A stretch of DNA of 64,000 nucleotides, taken from Chachezhania sediminis. GTDB taxonomy: Bacteria; Pseudomonadota; Alphaproteobacteria; Rhodobacterales; Rhodobacteraceae. The DNA lies in NCBI RefSeq assembly GCF_009765275.1, contig NZ_VOPH01000001.1:682001-746000 (forward strand). The letters are read 5' to 3'. Position 1 is the stretch's first letter. Each line of letters begins with the position of its first letter. The notes under the pieces are model-generated. The model ran no database searches, was not told where the DNA came from, and saw only the letters and a program-made list of their open reading frames with translations. Of the stretch, positions 8,620 through 17,014 are shown one piece after another. Both the position numbers and the translations under genes were made by a program.

Positions 8620-9540
8620 TCAACTCTTCTCGGCCGACAGCAGCCATTGCCACAGGCGCAGCGCCTCGGGCGTGGATGTGCGCCCCTTGGGCAGGCCGAC
8701 GTAATAGCCGTAGCCCGTGATCAGCAACTGGCCGGACAGTTCCACCAGGGCGCCGGCCCTCAGGTAATCCACCAGGATTTCACGGCTGCCCAACATGATG
8801 CCCTCGCCGTTCAGCGCGGCATCGACGGCCATGGGGTAGTTCGGGAACACCACCTTGGGCCGGATGGTCGCCGGGTCTATCCCCTGCCATTCGAACCAGT
8901 CGATCAGCGACAGCCAATAGGCGTTCATCCGGCCGTAATCGAACAGGGTCAGTGCGGCGATATCGGCCGCCGTCATTTCGGCCGGGACCAGGTGCGGCAC
9001 GGCCCGCGCCAGGTAGGACGGCGCGGCCACGGGGATCAGCGCCTCCTCTGCCACCAGCGACAGGGACCAGTGGGGGTGCGCCCCGGTACTGTAAAGCAGC
9101 GTCAGGTCGTTGCTGTCCGCCGTCAACTCCGACCGTGTGTCGGTGGTGATCAGGCGCACCGTCTCGTCCGGGTTGGCCAGCACATAGGACCGCAGCCGCC
9201 GTCCCAGCCACAGATGCGCGATGGCCCCGCTGGCCGCGACCACGACACCGCCCGGCGGGCTGTCCTGGATCACCTCCTCCAGCCCTTCGGACAGGAAATC
9301 CAGCGTCGCCTGCACCCGGCGGTAAAGCGCATCGCCCTTTGCCGTCAGTTCCAGCTTGCGGCCGTCGCGGTGGAACAGCGGTATCTGCAGGTCCGATTCC
9401 AGCTTCTGGATCCGACGGCTGACGGCGGCCTGGGTCACCAGAAGCTCCCGCGCCGCGGCGGAAAAATTCATGTGGCGCGCCGCGGTTTCGAAAACCCGGA
9501 AGGCATCCAGCGACATACGGTCAAGAAGGCGCTTTTGCAT
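8620..9540 (-). CDS. LysR-family transcriptional regulator (GcvA-like)
   Basis: A 306-residue protein. An N-terminal winged helix-turn-helix (residues 10-70, with FSAAARELLVTQAAVSRRIQ as recognition region) is followed by a periplasmic-binding-type effector domain (about 95-300). The length is standard. It is divergent from the 2OG-Fe(II) oxygenase gene at 9692, and the shared 151-bp gap carries a 12-bp inverted repeat beginning 4 bp from this start codon. This suggests autorepression and control of the oxygenase. The effector ligand is unknown. A second start at codon 9 is possible. Confidence 0.9.
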   Translation of the reverse strand: MQKRLLDRMSLDAFRVFETAARHMNFSAAARELLVTQAAVSRRIQKLESDLQIPLFHRDGRKLELTAKGDALYRRVQATLDFLSEGLEEVIQDSPPGGVVVAASGAIAHLWLGRRLRSYVLANPDETVRLITTDTRSELTADSNDLTLLYSTGAHPHWSLSLVAEEALIPVAAPSYLARAVPHLVPAEMTAADIAALTLFDYGRMNAYWLSLIDWFEWQGIDPATIRPKVVFPNYPMAVDAALNGEGIMLGSREILVDYLRAGALVELSGQLLITGYGYYVGLPKGRTSTPEALRLWQWLLSAEKS

Positions 9541-9543
9541 GAT

Positions 9544-9591
9544 CTCAGATCATCATGAAGGGCTATATTTTGTGATATTTGATGATCTGAG
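9544..9591. promoter_or_regulatory. Candidate LysR operator: 12-bp inverted repeat with AT-rich spacer
   Basis: CTCAGATCATCA (9544-9555) and TGATGATCTGAG (9580-9591) are perfect reverse complements spaced by 24 bp of AT-rich DNA. It lies between the divergent LysR and oxygenase starts. The symmetry and position fit a regulator-binding site; binding itself is inferred. Confidence 0.6.
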
Positions 9592-9691
9592 TTTAGCAAA
9601 TAGGGTTTCGGGCAGCAACAGATACACCTTTTCGACAGGCCCCGCCGACGGACACGGCCAGGCCTGCCGGCCAACAGCAGGAGCCCGTTCC

Positions 9692-10717
9692 ATGCAAGCT
9701 TCGCCGACCGACGACATCCCGCTGATCGACGCCCGTCTGATCACCACGCCGCTTCAGGACGGCGTGGGCGCGGCCGACGCCCTTCTGGTCGCTGCGGCCG
9801 AAGGCGCGGGCTTCATGCGCCTGTCCCATGTGCACGAGGCACTGGGCATGGACGCCGACCTGCGCGACCGGATCCTGGACTTCTTCGCCCTGCCCGAAGC
9901 GCAGAAGAAACGCCTGTCCCGGCGCAAGTTCGCCCCAGCCCACGTCAACACCTATCGCGGCTACTTCCCGCTGCAGCCCGGGCTGCAGACCTACAAGGAA
10001 GGCATCGACATCGGCGCCGACGCGGTCGACCCCGACCGGATCGCCGACACGACAGATGCCCTGCTGGAACCGACCCCCTGGCCCGAGAATGCCGATGACT
10101 GGCGCGGGGCCGTGGCCACGTACTACACGGCGATGGAACGTCTGGGGCGGTTGATCCTGGCCGGTCTGGCCCGCGGATTCGGCGTGTCGGCCGAACTGAT
10201 GATCCCCCTGTTCGACCGGTCGAATTCGACCCTGCGGATGATCCGCTATCCGGAACGGACGCCGGATTCGATGCCCGAAGACCTGTCCATCGTGCGGTCG
10301 GGCACCGACGATCCGCGGTGGATCGTGGGCGGGGCGCATACCGATTCCGGGTTCATCACGCTCTTGTGGCAGGACGACAATGGCGGGCTTCAGGCCGAAA
10401 CCCGCGACGGCCGCTGGACCGATGTGCCGCCGATCGCCGACGGGCTGGCGGTGAATTTCGGGCAGCTTCTTGAACAGTGGACCGGCGGCCGGGTCCGCGC
10501 CACGCGTCACCGGGTGATGGGCGGCCTGCGGGAACGGGTGTCGGTGCCGTTCTTTTATGAACCCGCCGTCGACGCGGTGATCGAACCGCTGCCCCTGCCC
10601 GGCATTGCCCCCTTTGCGCCCTTCACCTATGGCGACTTCCTGTGGAACCACATGTCGGCCTTTGTCGAGTTCCAGGGCATGGACCGCATGGTCACCCCCG
10701 TGGCCGCCGCGGAATGA
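9692..10717 (+). CDS. 2-oxoglutarate/Fe(II)-dependent oxygenase, isopenicillin N synthase family
   Basis: A 341-residue soluble enzyme. The N-terminal non-haem dioxygenase region (residues 8-125) carries the IPLIDARL and RLSHV blocks. The double-stranded beta-helix C-terminal half has the HTD of the metal site in GGAHTDSGFITLLWQ, and the distal His plus 2-oxoglutarate-binding Arg in RATRHRVMGG and RERVSVPFFYEP. ATG 9692 has GCAGGAG upstream. Family members hydroxylate or oxidise small molecules including amino acids, pyrimidines and antibiotic precursors; the substrate here cannot be told. It is probably controlled by the divergent LysR gene. Confidence 0.88.
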   Translation: MQASPTDDIPLIDARLITTPLQDGVGAADALLVAAAEGAGFMRLSHVHEALGMDADLRDRILDFFALPEAQKKRLSRRKFAPAHVNTYRGYFPLQPGLQTYKEGIDIGADAVDPDRIADTTDALLEPTPWPENADDWRGAVATYYTAMERLGRLILAGLARGFGVSAELMIPLFDRSNSTLRMIRYPERTPDSMPEDLSIVRSGTDDPRWIVGGAHTDSGFITLLWQDDNGGLQAETRDGRWTDVPPIADGLAVNFGQLLEQWTGGRVRATRHRVMGGLRERVSVPFFYEPAVDAVIEPLPLPGIAPFAPFTYGDFLWNHMSAFVEFQGMDRMVTPVAAAE

Positions 10718-10724
10718 CGTGACC

Positions 10725-10751
10725 GGCTGGCCCAGGACGCCTGGGCCAGCC
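10725..10751. terminator. Perfect 12-bp stem hairpin between convergent genes
   Basis: Arms 10725-10736 and 10740-10751 are perfect complements with an ACG loop. It lies directly between the oxygenase stop and the minus-strand thioesterase stop (10752), so it probably ends transcripts from both sides. There is no clear T-run. Confidence 0.65.
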
Positions 10752-11228
10752 CTAGCCGTCGAAGACTGCGCCGTCGCGGGTGCGGAATTCTTCCAGGACC
10801 TCCTCAGGCAGCGGAAAGCGGCCCGTCCCGTCATGTTCCAGCAGCACGATCAGTGCGGATTTCGTCGCGCGCAGCGTGCCGCCGGCCCAAAGCTCCTGCT
10901 CCATCGTGTAGGAAGACGTGCGGAACTTCGACACCCGCGCCGTGCAGACATAGCTTTCCCCGCGGAAGGTTTCCTTCAGGAACCGCACGGAAAAGCTGTG
11001 AACCACCCCGCGCGGCCGCTGGCCCCGCCATTTCGGGTGCAGGAAGCGATAGTTGTATTCGACGCGCAGCGTCTCGAACCACTCGACATAGGCCTTGTTG
11101 TTGGCGTGGTTCTGGGGGTCCAGTTCCGCAAAGCGGACCTTGTCGGCCATGGCCAGGGGTTGGGGCGCGGCCAACCCGAAGGCCAGCTGCTCCTCGGCCG
11201 TCAGGGGCGTGTTGTAGCGAATGTCCAT
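10752..11228 (-). CDS. Acyl-CoA thioesterase, hotdog fold (4HBT type)
   Basis: A 158-residue hotdog-fold protein. FAELDPQNHANNKAYVEWFE (residues 33-52) is the conserved long-helix entry of 4-hydroxybenzoyl-CoA-type thioesterases, with Asp in the usual catalytic position, followed by the beta sheet. It hydrolyses an acyl-CoA to free acid and CoA. It is encoded on the same strand, 71 bp downstream of the ABC gene livF, so it may be the last gene of that operon. Starts at ATG 11228 or at an internal Met near residue 27 are both possible. Confidence 0.82.
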   Translation of the reverse strand: MDIRYNTPLTAEEQLAFGLAAPQPLAMADKVRFAELDPQNHANNKAYVEWFETLRVEYNYRFLHPKWRGQRPRGVVHSFSVRFLKETFRGESYVCTARVSKFRTSSYTMEQELWAGGTLRATKSALIVLLEHDGTGRFPLPEEVLEEFRTRDGAVFDG

Positions 11229-11299
11229 GGCACGATGGCTAGCCGGAACCTACCATCGCTTCAACACATTTTACTGGCGGGTATCCAAGCGTCCCGGCA

Positions 11300-12007
11300 T
11301 CAGAAACCCAGATAGCGCTGGCGCACCTCGGCATCGGCCTGCAGGTCGGCGCTGGTGCCGGTCCAGACCACCTGCCCGCGCTGCACGACGAAGTGCCGGT
11401 CGGAGATTCGCAGAAGGTCCGACAGGTTCTTGTCGACCACGATGATCGACATGCCGGCCTTGCGGATTTCCGTCAGGGCCGCCCAGATCTTCTGCCGAAC
11501 CAGCGGTGCCAGCCCTTCCGTCGCCTCGTCCAGGATCAGAAGCCGAGGGTTGGTCATCAGCGCCCGCCCGATGGCCAGCATCTGCTGTTCCCCGCCCGAC
11601 AGCAGGTTGCCCATGGAACCTGTGCGCGTCTCCAGCTCGGGGAAGAGCGCAAAGACCCGGTCCACCGTCCAGGGATCGGCAACGCCCAGATGGTTCGACG
11701 CTGTGGCGACCAGGTTTTCCATCAGCGACAGGTTCGGAAAGATCTGCCGGCCTTCGGGCACCAGCCCGATGCCAAGGTTGGCGATGCGGAAACTGGGCTG
11801 GCCCAGGATTTCCTCCCCACCGAAGCGGATCGACCCGCCCGACGCCTTCACGATCCCCATCATGGTATGGATCGTCGTGGTCTTGCCCATGCCGTTCCGG
11901 CCCAGAAGCGTGGCGACCTGCCCCGCTTCCAGCGAAAAACTCATCCCGAACAGCGCCTGCGAAGTGCCGTAATGCGCGGTGACATCCTTGAGTTCAAGCA
12001 TCGTCAT
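11300..12007 (-). CDS. livF: Branched-chain/aromatic-acid type ABC transporter ATPase LivF
   Basis: A 235-residue ATPase. Walker A is GRNGMGKTT (near 36-44), the signature is LSGGEQQ, and Walker B is LLILDEATEGLAP; the latter and the length identify the LivF branch. It energises uptake with LivG through permeases LivH and LivM. Its start overlaps the end of livG by 4 bp. It is part of the minus-strand livK-H-M-G-F operon. Confidence 0.92.
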   Translation of the reverse strand: MTMLELKDVTAHYGTSQALFGMSFSLEAGQVATLLGRNGMGKTTTIHTMMGIVKASGGSIRFGGEEILGQPSFRIANLGIGLVPEGRQIFPNLSLMENLVATASNHLGVADPWTVDRVFALFPELETRTGSMGNLLSGGEQQMLAIGRALMTNPRLLILDEATEGLAPLVRQKIWAALTEIRKAGMSIIVVDKNLSDLLRISDRHFVVQRGQVVWTGTSADLQADAEVRQRYLGF

Positions 12008-12747
12008 TCCTCGCCCAGATAGGCGTGCTGGACCGCCTCGTTCGACCGGATCTCGTCCGGGGTGCCGGTGGCGATGATATGGCCGTAGACCAGAACCGAA
12101 ATCCGGTCGGCCAGGGCAAAGACCGCGTCCATGTCGTGTTCGATCAGCAGGATGGAATGCTGGCCCTTGATGGACTGCAGCAGTTCGACCATTTGCAACG
12201 ACTCCTCGGCCCCCAGGCCGGCCATGGGTTCGTCCAGCAGCATCAGTTCCGCCTGCGCCCCCAGCGCGATGGCGATTTCCATGTTGCGGTGTTCGCCGTG
12301 CGACAGGGCAACAGTCGGCATGTGCGCCTTGGCGCCCAGGCCCACCCGTTCCAGCAGCGCCATGGCGCCGTCGCGCAAGGCCTTTTCCGACCGTGCTGGA
12401 CGGAAGAAGCGGAAGGAATGGCCCGACTTCGCCTGCAGCGCCAGTGCGATGTTGTCGATTACGCTCATCTCCATCACCAGCGAGGTGATCTGGAACGACC
12501 GCGCGATCCCCAGGGGCGCCCGCCGGTGCGCCGGCAGTCGCGTGATGTCTCGATCCTTGTAGTAGATCGTGCCCGTGTCCGGGTATTGCAGCCCCGACAG
12601 CTGGCCGATCAGGGTGGTCTTGCCCGCCCCGTTCGGCCCGATGATCGCGTGCAGTTCGTTCGTGGCCACGGCCAGGTGCAGATCGTCGGTGGCCTTGATG
12701 CCGCCGAAGCTCTTGTTCAGGCCCTCGGCGCGAAGGATGTCGCCCAA
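12004..12747 (-). CDS. livG: Branched-chain/aromatic-acid type ABC transporter ATPase LivG
   Basis: A 247-residue ATPase. Walker A is GPNGAGKTT, the signature is degenerate as LSHGE (LSGGE is usual), and Walker B is LMLLDEPMAGLG. I place the start at TTG (12747, minus) because a perfect AGGAGG lies 7 bp upstream, embedded in the last codons of livM, and family homology begins right there. A longer in-frame extension upstream is only livM in another frame. It partners LivF. Confidence 0.9.
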   Translation of the reverse strand: MGDILRAEGLNKSFGGIKATDDLHLAVATNELHAIIGPNGAGKTTLIGQLSGLQYPDTGTIYYKDRDITRLPAHRRAPLGIARSFQITSLVMEMSVIDNIALALQAKSGHSFRFFRPARSEKALRDGAMALLERVGLGAKAHMPTVALSHGEHRNMEIAIALGAQAELMLLDEPMAGLGAEESLQMVELLQSIKGQHSILLIEHDMDAVFALADRISVLVYGHIIATGTPDEIRSNEAVQHAYLGEE

Positions 12748-12749
12748 TT

Positions 12750-13718
12750 TCAGTCCTCCTTCTTGCCGGACAGAAGGCCGGTCAGGCCGCCGCGGACGTA
12801 AAGCACGACCAGGATCAGGAACAGGCCGAAGGGCAGATGCCAGTAGACCGTCCACGAGGACAGCGCCTCTTCCAGCACGATGAAGACGGTGGCGCCCAGG
12901 ATCGGGCCGGCCAGCGTGGCCGCGCCGCCGAGGATCACCATGAACATCAGTTCGCCCGAACGACCCCAATCCATCATCTCGGGCGAGATGAAGGTGGTGA
13001 AGTTGCCCAGAAGCGCCCCGGCATAGCCGCAGATCGCGCCGGAAATCACATAAGCCACAAGACGATAGGCGTAGATGTTGAAGCCCAGCGTCGCCATCCG
13101 CTGTTCGTTGCCCTTGCCGCCTTTCAGGACCATGCCGAAGCGGGAATTCACGATCATCCGGACCAGCACGACCACGACCACCAGCGAGGCCCAGGCCAGC
13201 AGGTAAAGCTGCAGCGGGTCATCCAGCGAGATCCCCGGGAATTCCGAACGGGAGTCGATCACAAGACCGTCGTCGCCGCCATATTCCTCGATCGAGACGA
13301 TGCCGTAATAAACCATCTGGGCAAAGGCCATCGTGATCATGATGAAATAGACGCCGCGGGTCCGCAGGCAGATCAGCCCGGTCACCAGCGCGAACAGCGC
13401 GCAGACACCGACGGCCAGCCCGATCTGTACGAAACCGTTGGTCGTGGCGATGGGATCCATGCCCCCGTAAAGCCAGTGGTGCGCGGGGATGCCGACCGCG
13501 TAGGCGCCAAGGCCCACGAAAGCCGCGTGGCCGAAGGACACCAGCCCCCCGTAGCCCAGCACCAGGTTCAGGCTGGACGCAGCGATGGCCAGGATTACCA
13601 GCCGGGTGGCCAGGTCCATCCAGAACGATTGCCCCATGCTGAGGAACAAGGGCGGCAGCACCGCCAGCAGGGCCAGCACGATGATGGCGATCCAGTCCTG
13701 TCGCGAGATCCGTTCCAT
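12750..13718 (-). CDS. livM: ABC transporter permease LivM
   Basis: A 322-residue inner-membrane permease with about 8-9 hydrophobic segments. It has the family's conserved LNLVLGYGGLVSFGHAAFVG block (residues 50-69) and a VMLKGGKGNEQR-like cytoplasmic coupling loop that here reads FGMVLKGGKGNEQRMATLG. It pairs with LivH to form the membrane channel. Its start overlaps the livH stop by 1 bp, and its 3' end carries the ribosome-binding site of livG. Confidence 0.92.
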   Translation of the reverse strand: MERISRQDWIAIIVLALLAVLPPLFLSMGQSFWMDLATRLVILAIAASSLNLVLGYGGLVSFGHAAFVGLGAYAVGIPAHHWLYGGMDPIATTNGFVQIGLAVGVCALFALVTGLICLRTRGVYFIMITMAFAQMVYYGIVSIEEYGGDDGLVIDSRSEFPGISLDDPLQLYLLAWASLVVVVVLVRMIVNSRFGMVLKGGKGNEQRMATLGFNIYAYRLVAYVISGAICGYAGALLGNFTTFISPEMMDWGRSGELMFMVILGGAATLAGPILGATVFIVLEEALSSWTVYWHLPFGLFLILVVLYVRGGLTGLLSGKKED

Positions 13719-14641
13719 CAGCGCACCTTCGGAGGAAAGAGGCCCTGGGGCCGGAAGGCCAGCACACCGGCCATGATGATGTAGATGAGCATGGCCGACA
13801 CGGCGGGCGCCGCGTTCTCGGCCGCGTCCGACGACATGAAGAGACCGAAGAGGTCATCCAGGAAGGACCGGCCCAACGTGTCGATCAGCCCGATCAGAAG
13901 TGCGGCGATGAAGGCGCCCTTCATCGACCCGATGCCGCCCACGATGATCACGACGAAGGCCGTGATGATGATCGAATTGCCCATGCCGATCGACGCTTCG
14001 GTGATCGGGGCGATCAGCATCCCCGCAAGACCGGCCAGGGCCGCGCCCAGCGCAAAGACCAGCGAGAACAGAAGCTGTATGTTGATCCCCAGCGCGCCGA
14101 CCATGGTCCGGTTCGATGCACCGGCGCGGATCAGCATGCCCAGCCGGGTATAGTTCACTAGCCAGAACAGGCCCCCGGCGGCGGCCAGCCCTGCCCCGAT
14201 GATGACCAGGCGGAAGGTCGGGATCTCGATGGCACCCGGCAGCAGGGTCTGGCCGTCCAGCGCCGGGGGCAGCGGCACGGCGATGCCGGCCGGGCCCCAG
14301 ATCATGTGGGCCAGCGTTTCGAACACCAGGATCAGGCCGAAGGTCGCCAGAACCTGGTCCAGGTGGCCGCGGGCATATAGCGGGCGGGCGACGAAGCGTT
14401 CGACGACGAAGCCCACGGCAGCGGTGATCGGCAGCGAGACGATGACCGCGTAGATGAAGTTGCCCAGCGCATAGGTCAGCGTCGCACAGATGAACGCCCC
14501 CACCATGTAAAGCGCCGCATGGGCCAGGTTCACGAAATCCAGGATGCCGAAGACCAGTGTCAGGCCCGAGGCGACAAGGAACAGCAACAGCCCAAGCTGC
14601 AGACCGTTCAGCGTCTGGATGATGAGAAGCGAAACGTCCAC
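13718..14641 (-). CDS. livH: ABC transporter permease LivH
   Basis: A 307-residue permease starting at GTG (14641, minus) with ACAGGAG 6 bp upstream. The N-terminus VSLLIIQTLNGLQLGLLLFL is the standard LivH start, so the 31-codon in-frame extension upstream is not used. About 8 hydrophobic segments are present, and the LRRTMVGALGI-like coupling loop reads SNRTMVGALGIN. It forms the translocation path with LivM for the substrate delivered by the binding protein at 14745-15938. Confidence 0.92.
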   Translation of the reverse strand: MDVSLLIIQTLNGLQLGLLLFLVASGLTLVFGILDFVNLAHAALYMVGAFICATLTYALGNFIYAVIVSLPITAAVGFVVERFVARPLYARGHLDQVLATFGLILVFETLAHMIWGPAGIAVPLPPALDGQTLLPGAIEIPTFRLVIIGAGLAAAGGLFWLVNYTRLGMLIRAGASNRTMVGALGINIQLLFSLVFALGAALAGLAGMLIAPITEASIGMGNSIIITAFVVIIVGGIGSMKGAFIAALLIGLIDTLGRSFLDDLFGLFMSSDAAENAAPAVSAMLIYIIMAGVLAFRPQGLFPPKVR

Positions 14642-14695
14642 GCGCGTCTCCTGTCCCGTCGTTGCGATTGGCTGGAAGGGCCGGATCGGCCGCAG

Positions 14696-14725
14696 AAAAG
14701 CCGGCCGGAATACGCTCCGGCCGGC
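14696..14725 (-). terminator. Hairpin with T-run after livK (attenuator within the operon)
   Basis: A 10-bp perfect stem (14700-14709 with 14716-14725) is followed on the minus strand by TTTT. It lies between livK and livH, where a partial terminator commonly raises binding-protein levels above those of the permeases. Confidence 0.7.
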
Positions 14726-14744
14726 CCGGTTCAACAGGAACAGA

Positions 14745-15938
14745 TCACTTCAGCGGGCATTCGGCCGCATAGCTGTCCTGGTGGTCCTTGTAGACGGTGC
14801 TGACGACCTTGGTCGTCCAGGTGCCGTCGGCGTCCGTCACGACTTCGCGAAGATAGAAGTTCTCGATCGGGAAGTTGTTGTTGCCGTAGGTGTACTTGCC
14901 CCGGACGCTCTCATAGTCGGCCGACTTCATCGCTGCGCGGATGCCGTCCTTGTTCGACATGTCGCCGCCCACCGCCTCGATGGCCGAGGCGATCAGCATG
15001 ATCGCGTCATAGGACTGCGCTGCATAGTAGGACGGATAGGTGCCGTACTTGGCCTTGAAATCCGCAACGAACTTCTTGTTGGCCTCGTTGTCCAGGGTCG
15101 GGTCCCATTCCTGCGTGGTGCGCGAGCCGAGGACGGCCTTGAAATCCGCCTGCTGCAGTTTCGGCAGGCTGATCGCGTCGACGGTGAACACGGAGTAGAG
15201 CGGCAGCGTTTCCGACAGGCCGGCCTGGTCGTACTGCTTGATGAAGGCCCCGCCCGCGGCGCCCGGATAGAAGACGAAGATGCCTTCCGCTCCCGATGCC
15301 TTGGCCTTGGCCAGTTCGGCCGAGAAGTCGAGCTGCGCGTCGGCGCCCCACTTCGTCAGGTCCTTGCCCTTGATCTCGCCCTTGTAGGTGCGCTCCACGC
15401 CTTCGACCATGTCCTTGCCGGCGGCATAGTTGGGGGCCATGATGTACAGCGACTTGACGCCCTGCTGGTTCAGCACCTCGCCCATCGCCATCGGCGTCTG
15501 GTCGTTCTGCCAGGAGGTCGAGAAGAAGTTCTCGTCACAGAGCTTGCCCGCCATCTGGCTGGGGCCCGCATTGGCCGAGATCAGGAACTTGCCCGCATCC
15601 AGCACCGACTTGCGCGACGCCAGCAGGACGTGGCTCCAGATGTAACCGGCGACGAAGTCGACATCGTCCTGCTTGACCAGCTTGTCGGTGGCCTGCTTGC
15701 CGGTTTCCGGCGCAAAGCCGTCATCAGCGAAGATGACTTCCAGGTCGGTGTCGCCCGCCTTGGAGCCCAGATGCTCCATCGCCAGGTCGACGGCGTTCTT
15801 CATGTCGTTGCCGATGACGGCGGCCGGGGTCGTCAGCGTGGTGACGAATCCGATCTTCGCGGTCTCGGCCAGGGCCGGCTGCACGCCCAGTGCACCAGCA
15901 AGCCCGGCAGCCACGGCTGCCTGTGCAAGATATTTCAT
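14745..15938 (-). CDS. livK: ABC transporter substrate-binding protein, LivK type
   Basis: A 397-residue periplasmic binding protein with signal peptide cut near QPALA. It has the type I leucine-binding fold, starting TAKIGFVTTLTTPAAVIG. GAGAGGGAGAAATT precedes ATG 15938 and gives a good ribosome-binding site. This family binds branched-chain amino acids but also aromatic acids such as benzoate or hydroxybenzoate. With a 4-hydroxybenzoyl-CoA-like thioesterase divergent from it and another at the end of the operon, an aromatic or other organic acid ligand is a fair inference. Confidence 0.9.
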   Translation of the reverse strand: MKYLAQAAVAAGLAGALGVQPALAETAKIGFVTTLTTPAAVIGNDMKNAVDLAMEHLGSKAGDTDLEVIFADDGFAPETGKQATDKLVKQDDVDFVAGYIWSHVLLASRKSVLDAGKFLISANAGPSQMAGKLCDENFFSTSWQNDQTPMAMGEVLNQQGVKSLYIMAPNYAAGKDMVEGVERTYKGEIKGKDLTKWGADAQLDFSAELAKAKASGAEGIFVFYPGAAGGAFIKQYDQAGLSETLPLYSVFTVDAISLPKLQQADFKAVLGSRTTQEWDPTLDNEANKKFVADFKAKYGTYPSYYAAQSYDAIMLIASAIEAVGGDMSNKDGIRAAMKSADYESVRGKYTYGNNNFPIENFYLREVVTDADGTWTTKVVSTVYKDHQDSYAAECPLK

Positions 15939-16282
15939 AATTTCTCCCTCTCATGCGGATATTCACCAAGATGGCCGGACCTTCTGAGCGGATCCGTTTC
16001 GCATGGTATAACGCATTCTACACAGCGATGCGGAAAGCTGTCAAACGATCAGGTGCAAGCCCGGTACATGTTTGGAAACGCCCTTCACCCGGATCTCCTC
16101 CCGATTTCGGCCCCCGCACGGCATGCATTATCATGCAATATGCCTTTTGCGAAGACGCCACAGGTCCGAAAGGTCTTGCGCGGACTGTTGCATCCGGTCA
16201 GGAGCAAGTCAAACAGGCGGAACCGGGCAGAAAGTGATCGCCTTCGGGCCGCCCGGACCGAACAGGATACAAGGACAGCTGC
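15939..16282. other. Divergent promoter region between livK and a thioesterase gene
   Basis: 344 bp without a plausible gene. It holds the livK ribosome-binding site, a more AT-rich stretch, and the small palindrome listed at 16124-16137. Promoters for both directions should lie here. Confidence 0.6.
16124..16137. promoter_or_regulatory. Palindrome TGCAT-N4-ATGCA, candidate operator
   Basis: TGCATTATCATGCA is a perfect 5-bp inverted repeat around TATC, followed by an extra TGCAATATGC half-site. TGCA-type palindromes are used by some MarR-family regulators of aromatic acid-CoA metabolism. The position between divergent starts supports a regulatory role; the regulator is not in the window. Confidence 0.4.
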
Positions 16283-16705
16283 ATGCACGACAGGACGCCG
16301 GATTTCAGCATCGATGTCCCGATCAGCTTCGGGCATTGCGACCCGGCGGGGATCGTTTTCTACCCGAACTATTTCCGCTGGTTCGACCGTTGCTTCCACA
16401 GCTTCCTGGCGGCCCGGGGCGGCGGCCACGCCGCGATCTGCAAGGAACTGGACGCCCGAGGCATCGGCCTGATGGATGCCGGCGCCAACTTTACCGCACC
16501 GGCCGGCGAAAATGACGTGATGCTGCTGAACATGTGGCTGGCCGACTGGGCCGAACGATCACTGCGCATCGAATACGAGGGCGAAGTGAAGGGCCGGACT
16601 GTCCTGCGCGGTCACGAAATCCGGGGGCTTTTCGTCATGCGTGACGGCCGGATGCGCGGCGGCGACATGGCGCCCTTGCGGGCAATCGTGGCGCCGGAAG
16701 GCTAA
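16283..16705 (+). CDS. Acyl-CoA thioesterase of the 4-hydroxybenzoyl-CoA thioesterase type
   Basis: A 140-residue hotdog-fold enzyme. SFGHCDPAGIVFYPNYFRWF (residues 15-34) is the hallmark of Pseudomonas-type 4-hydroxybenzoyl-CoA thioesterases, and Asp20 is the expected catalytic residue. It releases an acid from its CoA thioester in the cytoplasm. It is divergent from the liv-type ABC operon, suggesting shared control and a role in handling CoA esters of the imported acid. The start is ATG 16283. The CoA ester used is unproven. Confidence 0.85.
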   Translation: MHDRTPDFSIDVPISFGHCDPAGIVFYPNYFRWFDRCFHSFLAARGGGHAAICKELDARGIGLMDAGANFTAPAGENDVMLLNMWLADWAERSLRIEYEGEVKGRTVLRGHEIRGLFVMRDGRMRGGDMAPLRAIVAPEG

Positions 16706-16714
16706 GCAACCCGC

Positions 16715-16743
16715 TTGACGACAGCGCGGCCTTCTCCTATTCG
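16715..16743 (+). promoter_or_regulatory. Sigma-70-type promoter of tRNA-Gly
   Basis: TTGACG (16715-16720) and TATTCG (16738-16743) with a 17-bp spacer place the start about 7 bp before the tRNA. Confidence 0.6.
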
Positions 16744-16756
16744 GTCGTGCCACGGC

Positions 16757-16830
16757 GCGGGTATGGTGAAAAGGTATCACGCGAGCTTCCCAAGCTTAAG
16801 TTACGGGTTCGATTCCCGTTACCCGCTCCA
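16757..16830 (+). tRNA. tRNA-Gly (anticodon CCC)
   Basis: A 74-nt cloverleaf: acceptor GCGGGTA pairs with TACCCGC, D-arm GTGA/TCAC, anticodon loop TTCCCAA (CCC), T-arm ACGGG/CCCGT around TTCGATT, discriminator T and encoded CCA (16828-16830). The outer anticodon-stem pair is C-A and the next is G-T, so that stem is weak, but the remaining structure is standard. Confidence 0.95.
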
Positions 16831-17014
16831 AGTTGACAGACAGGGTCACCCCCCGGGCCGCATCCGGGAGACCGGCCTTCGGGCGACGCTTTGCCAGCAT
16901 CAGGATTGCCAATTTTTTTCGATCCGGACTTGGTCGCAGGGCAACCCGCTGTTAGGACGGTTCTGTTTTCGCGGTATCCCTGTCTTCCTAGTTTCTCAGT
17001 TTCCGGACCATCTC

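Noticed and set aside
16715-17014. A longer N-terminus for the FUSC protein starting at 16715
   Set aside because: It would translate straight through tRNA-Gly (16757-16830) and adds residues with no membrane or domain character.
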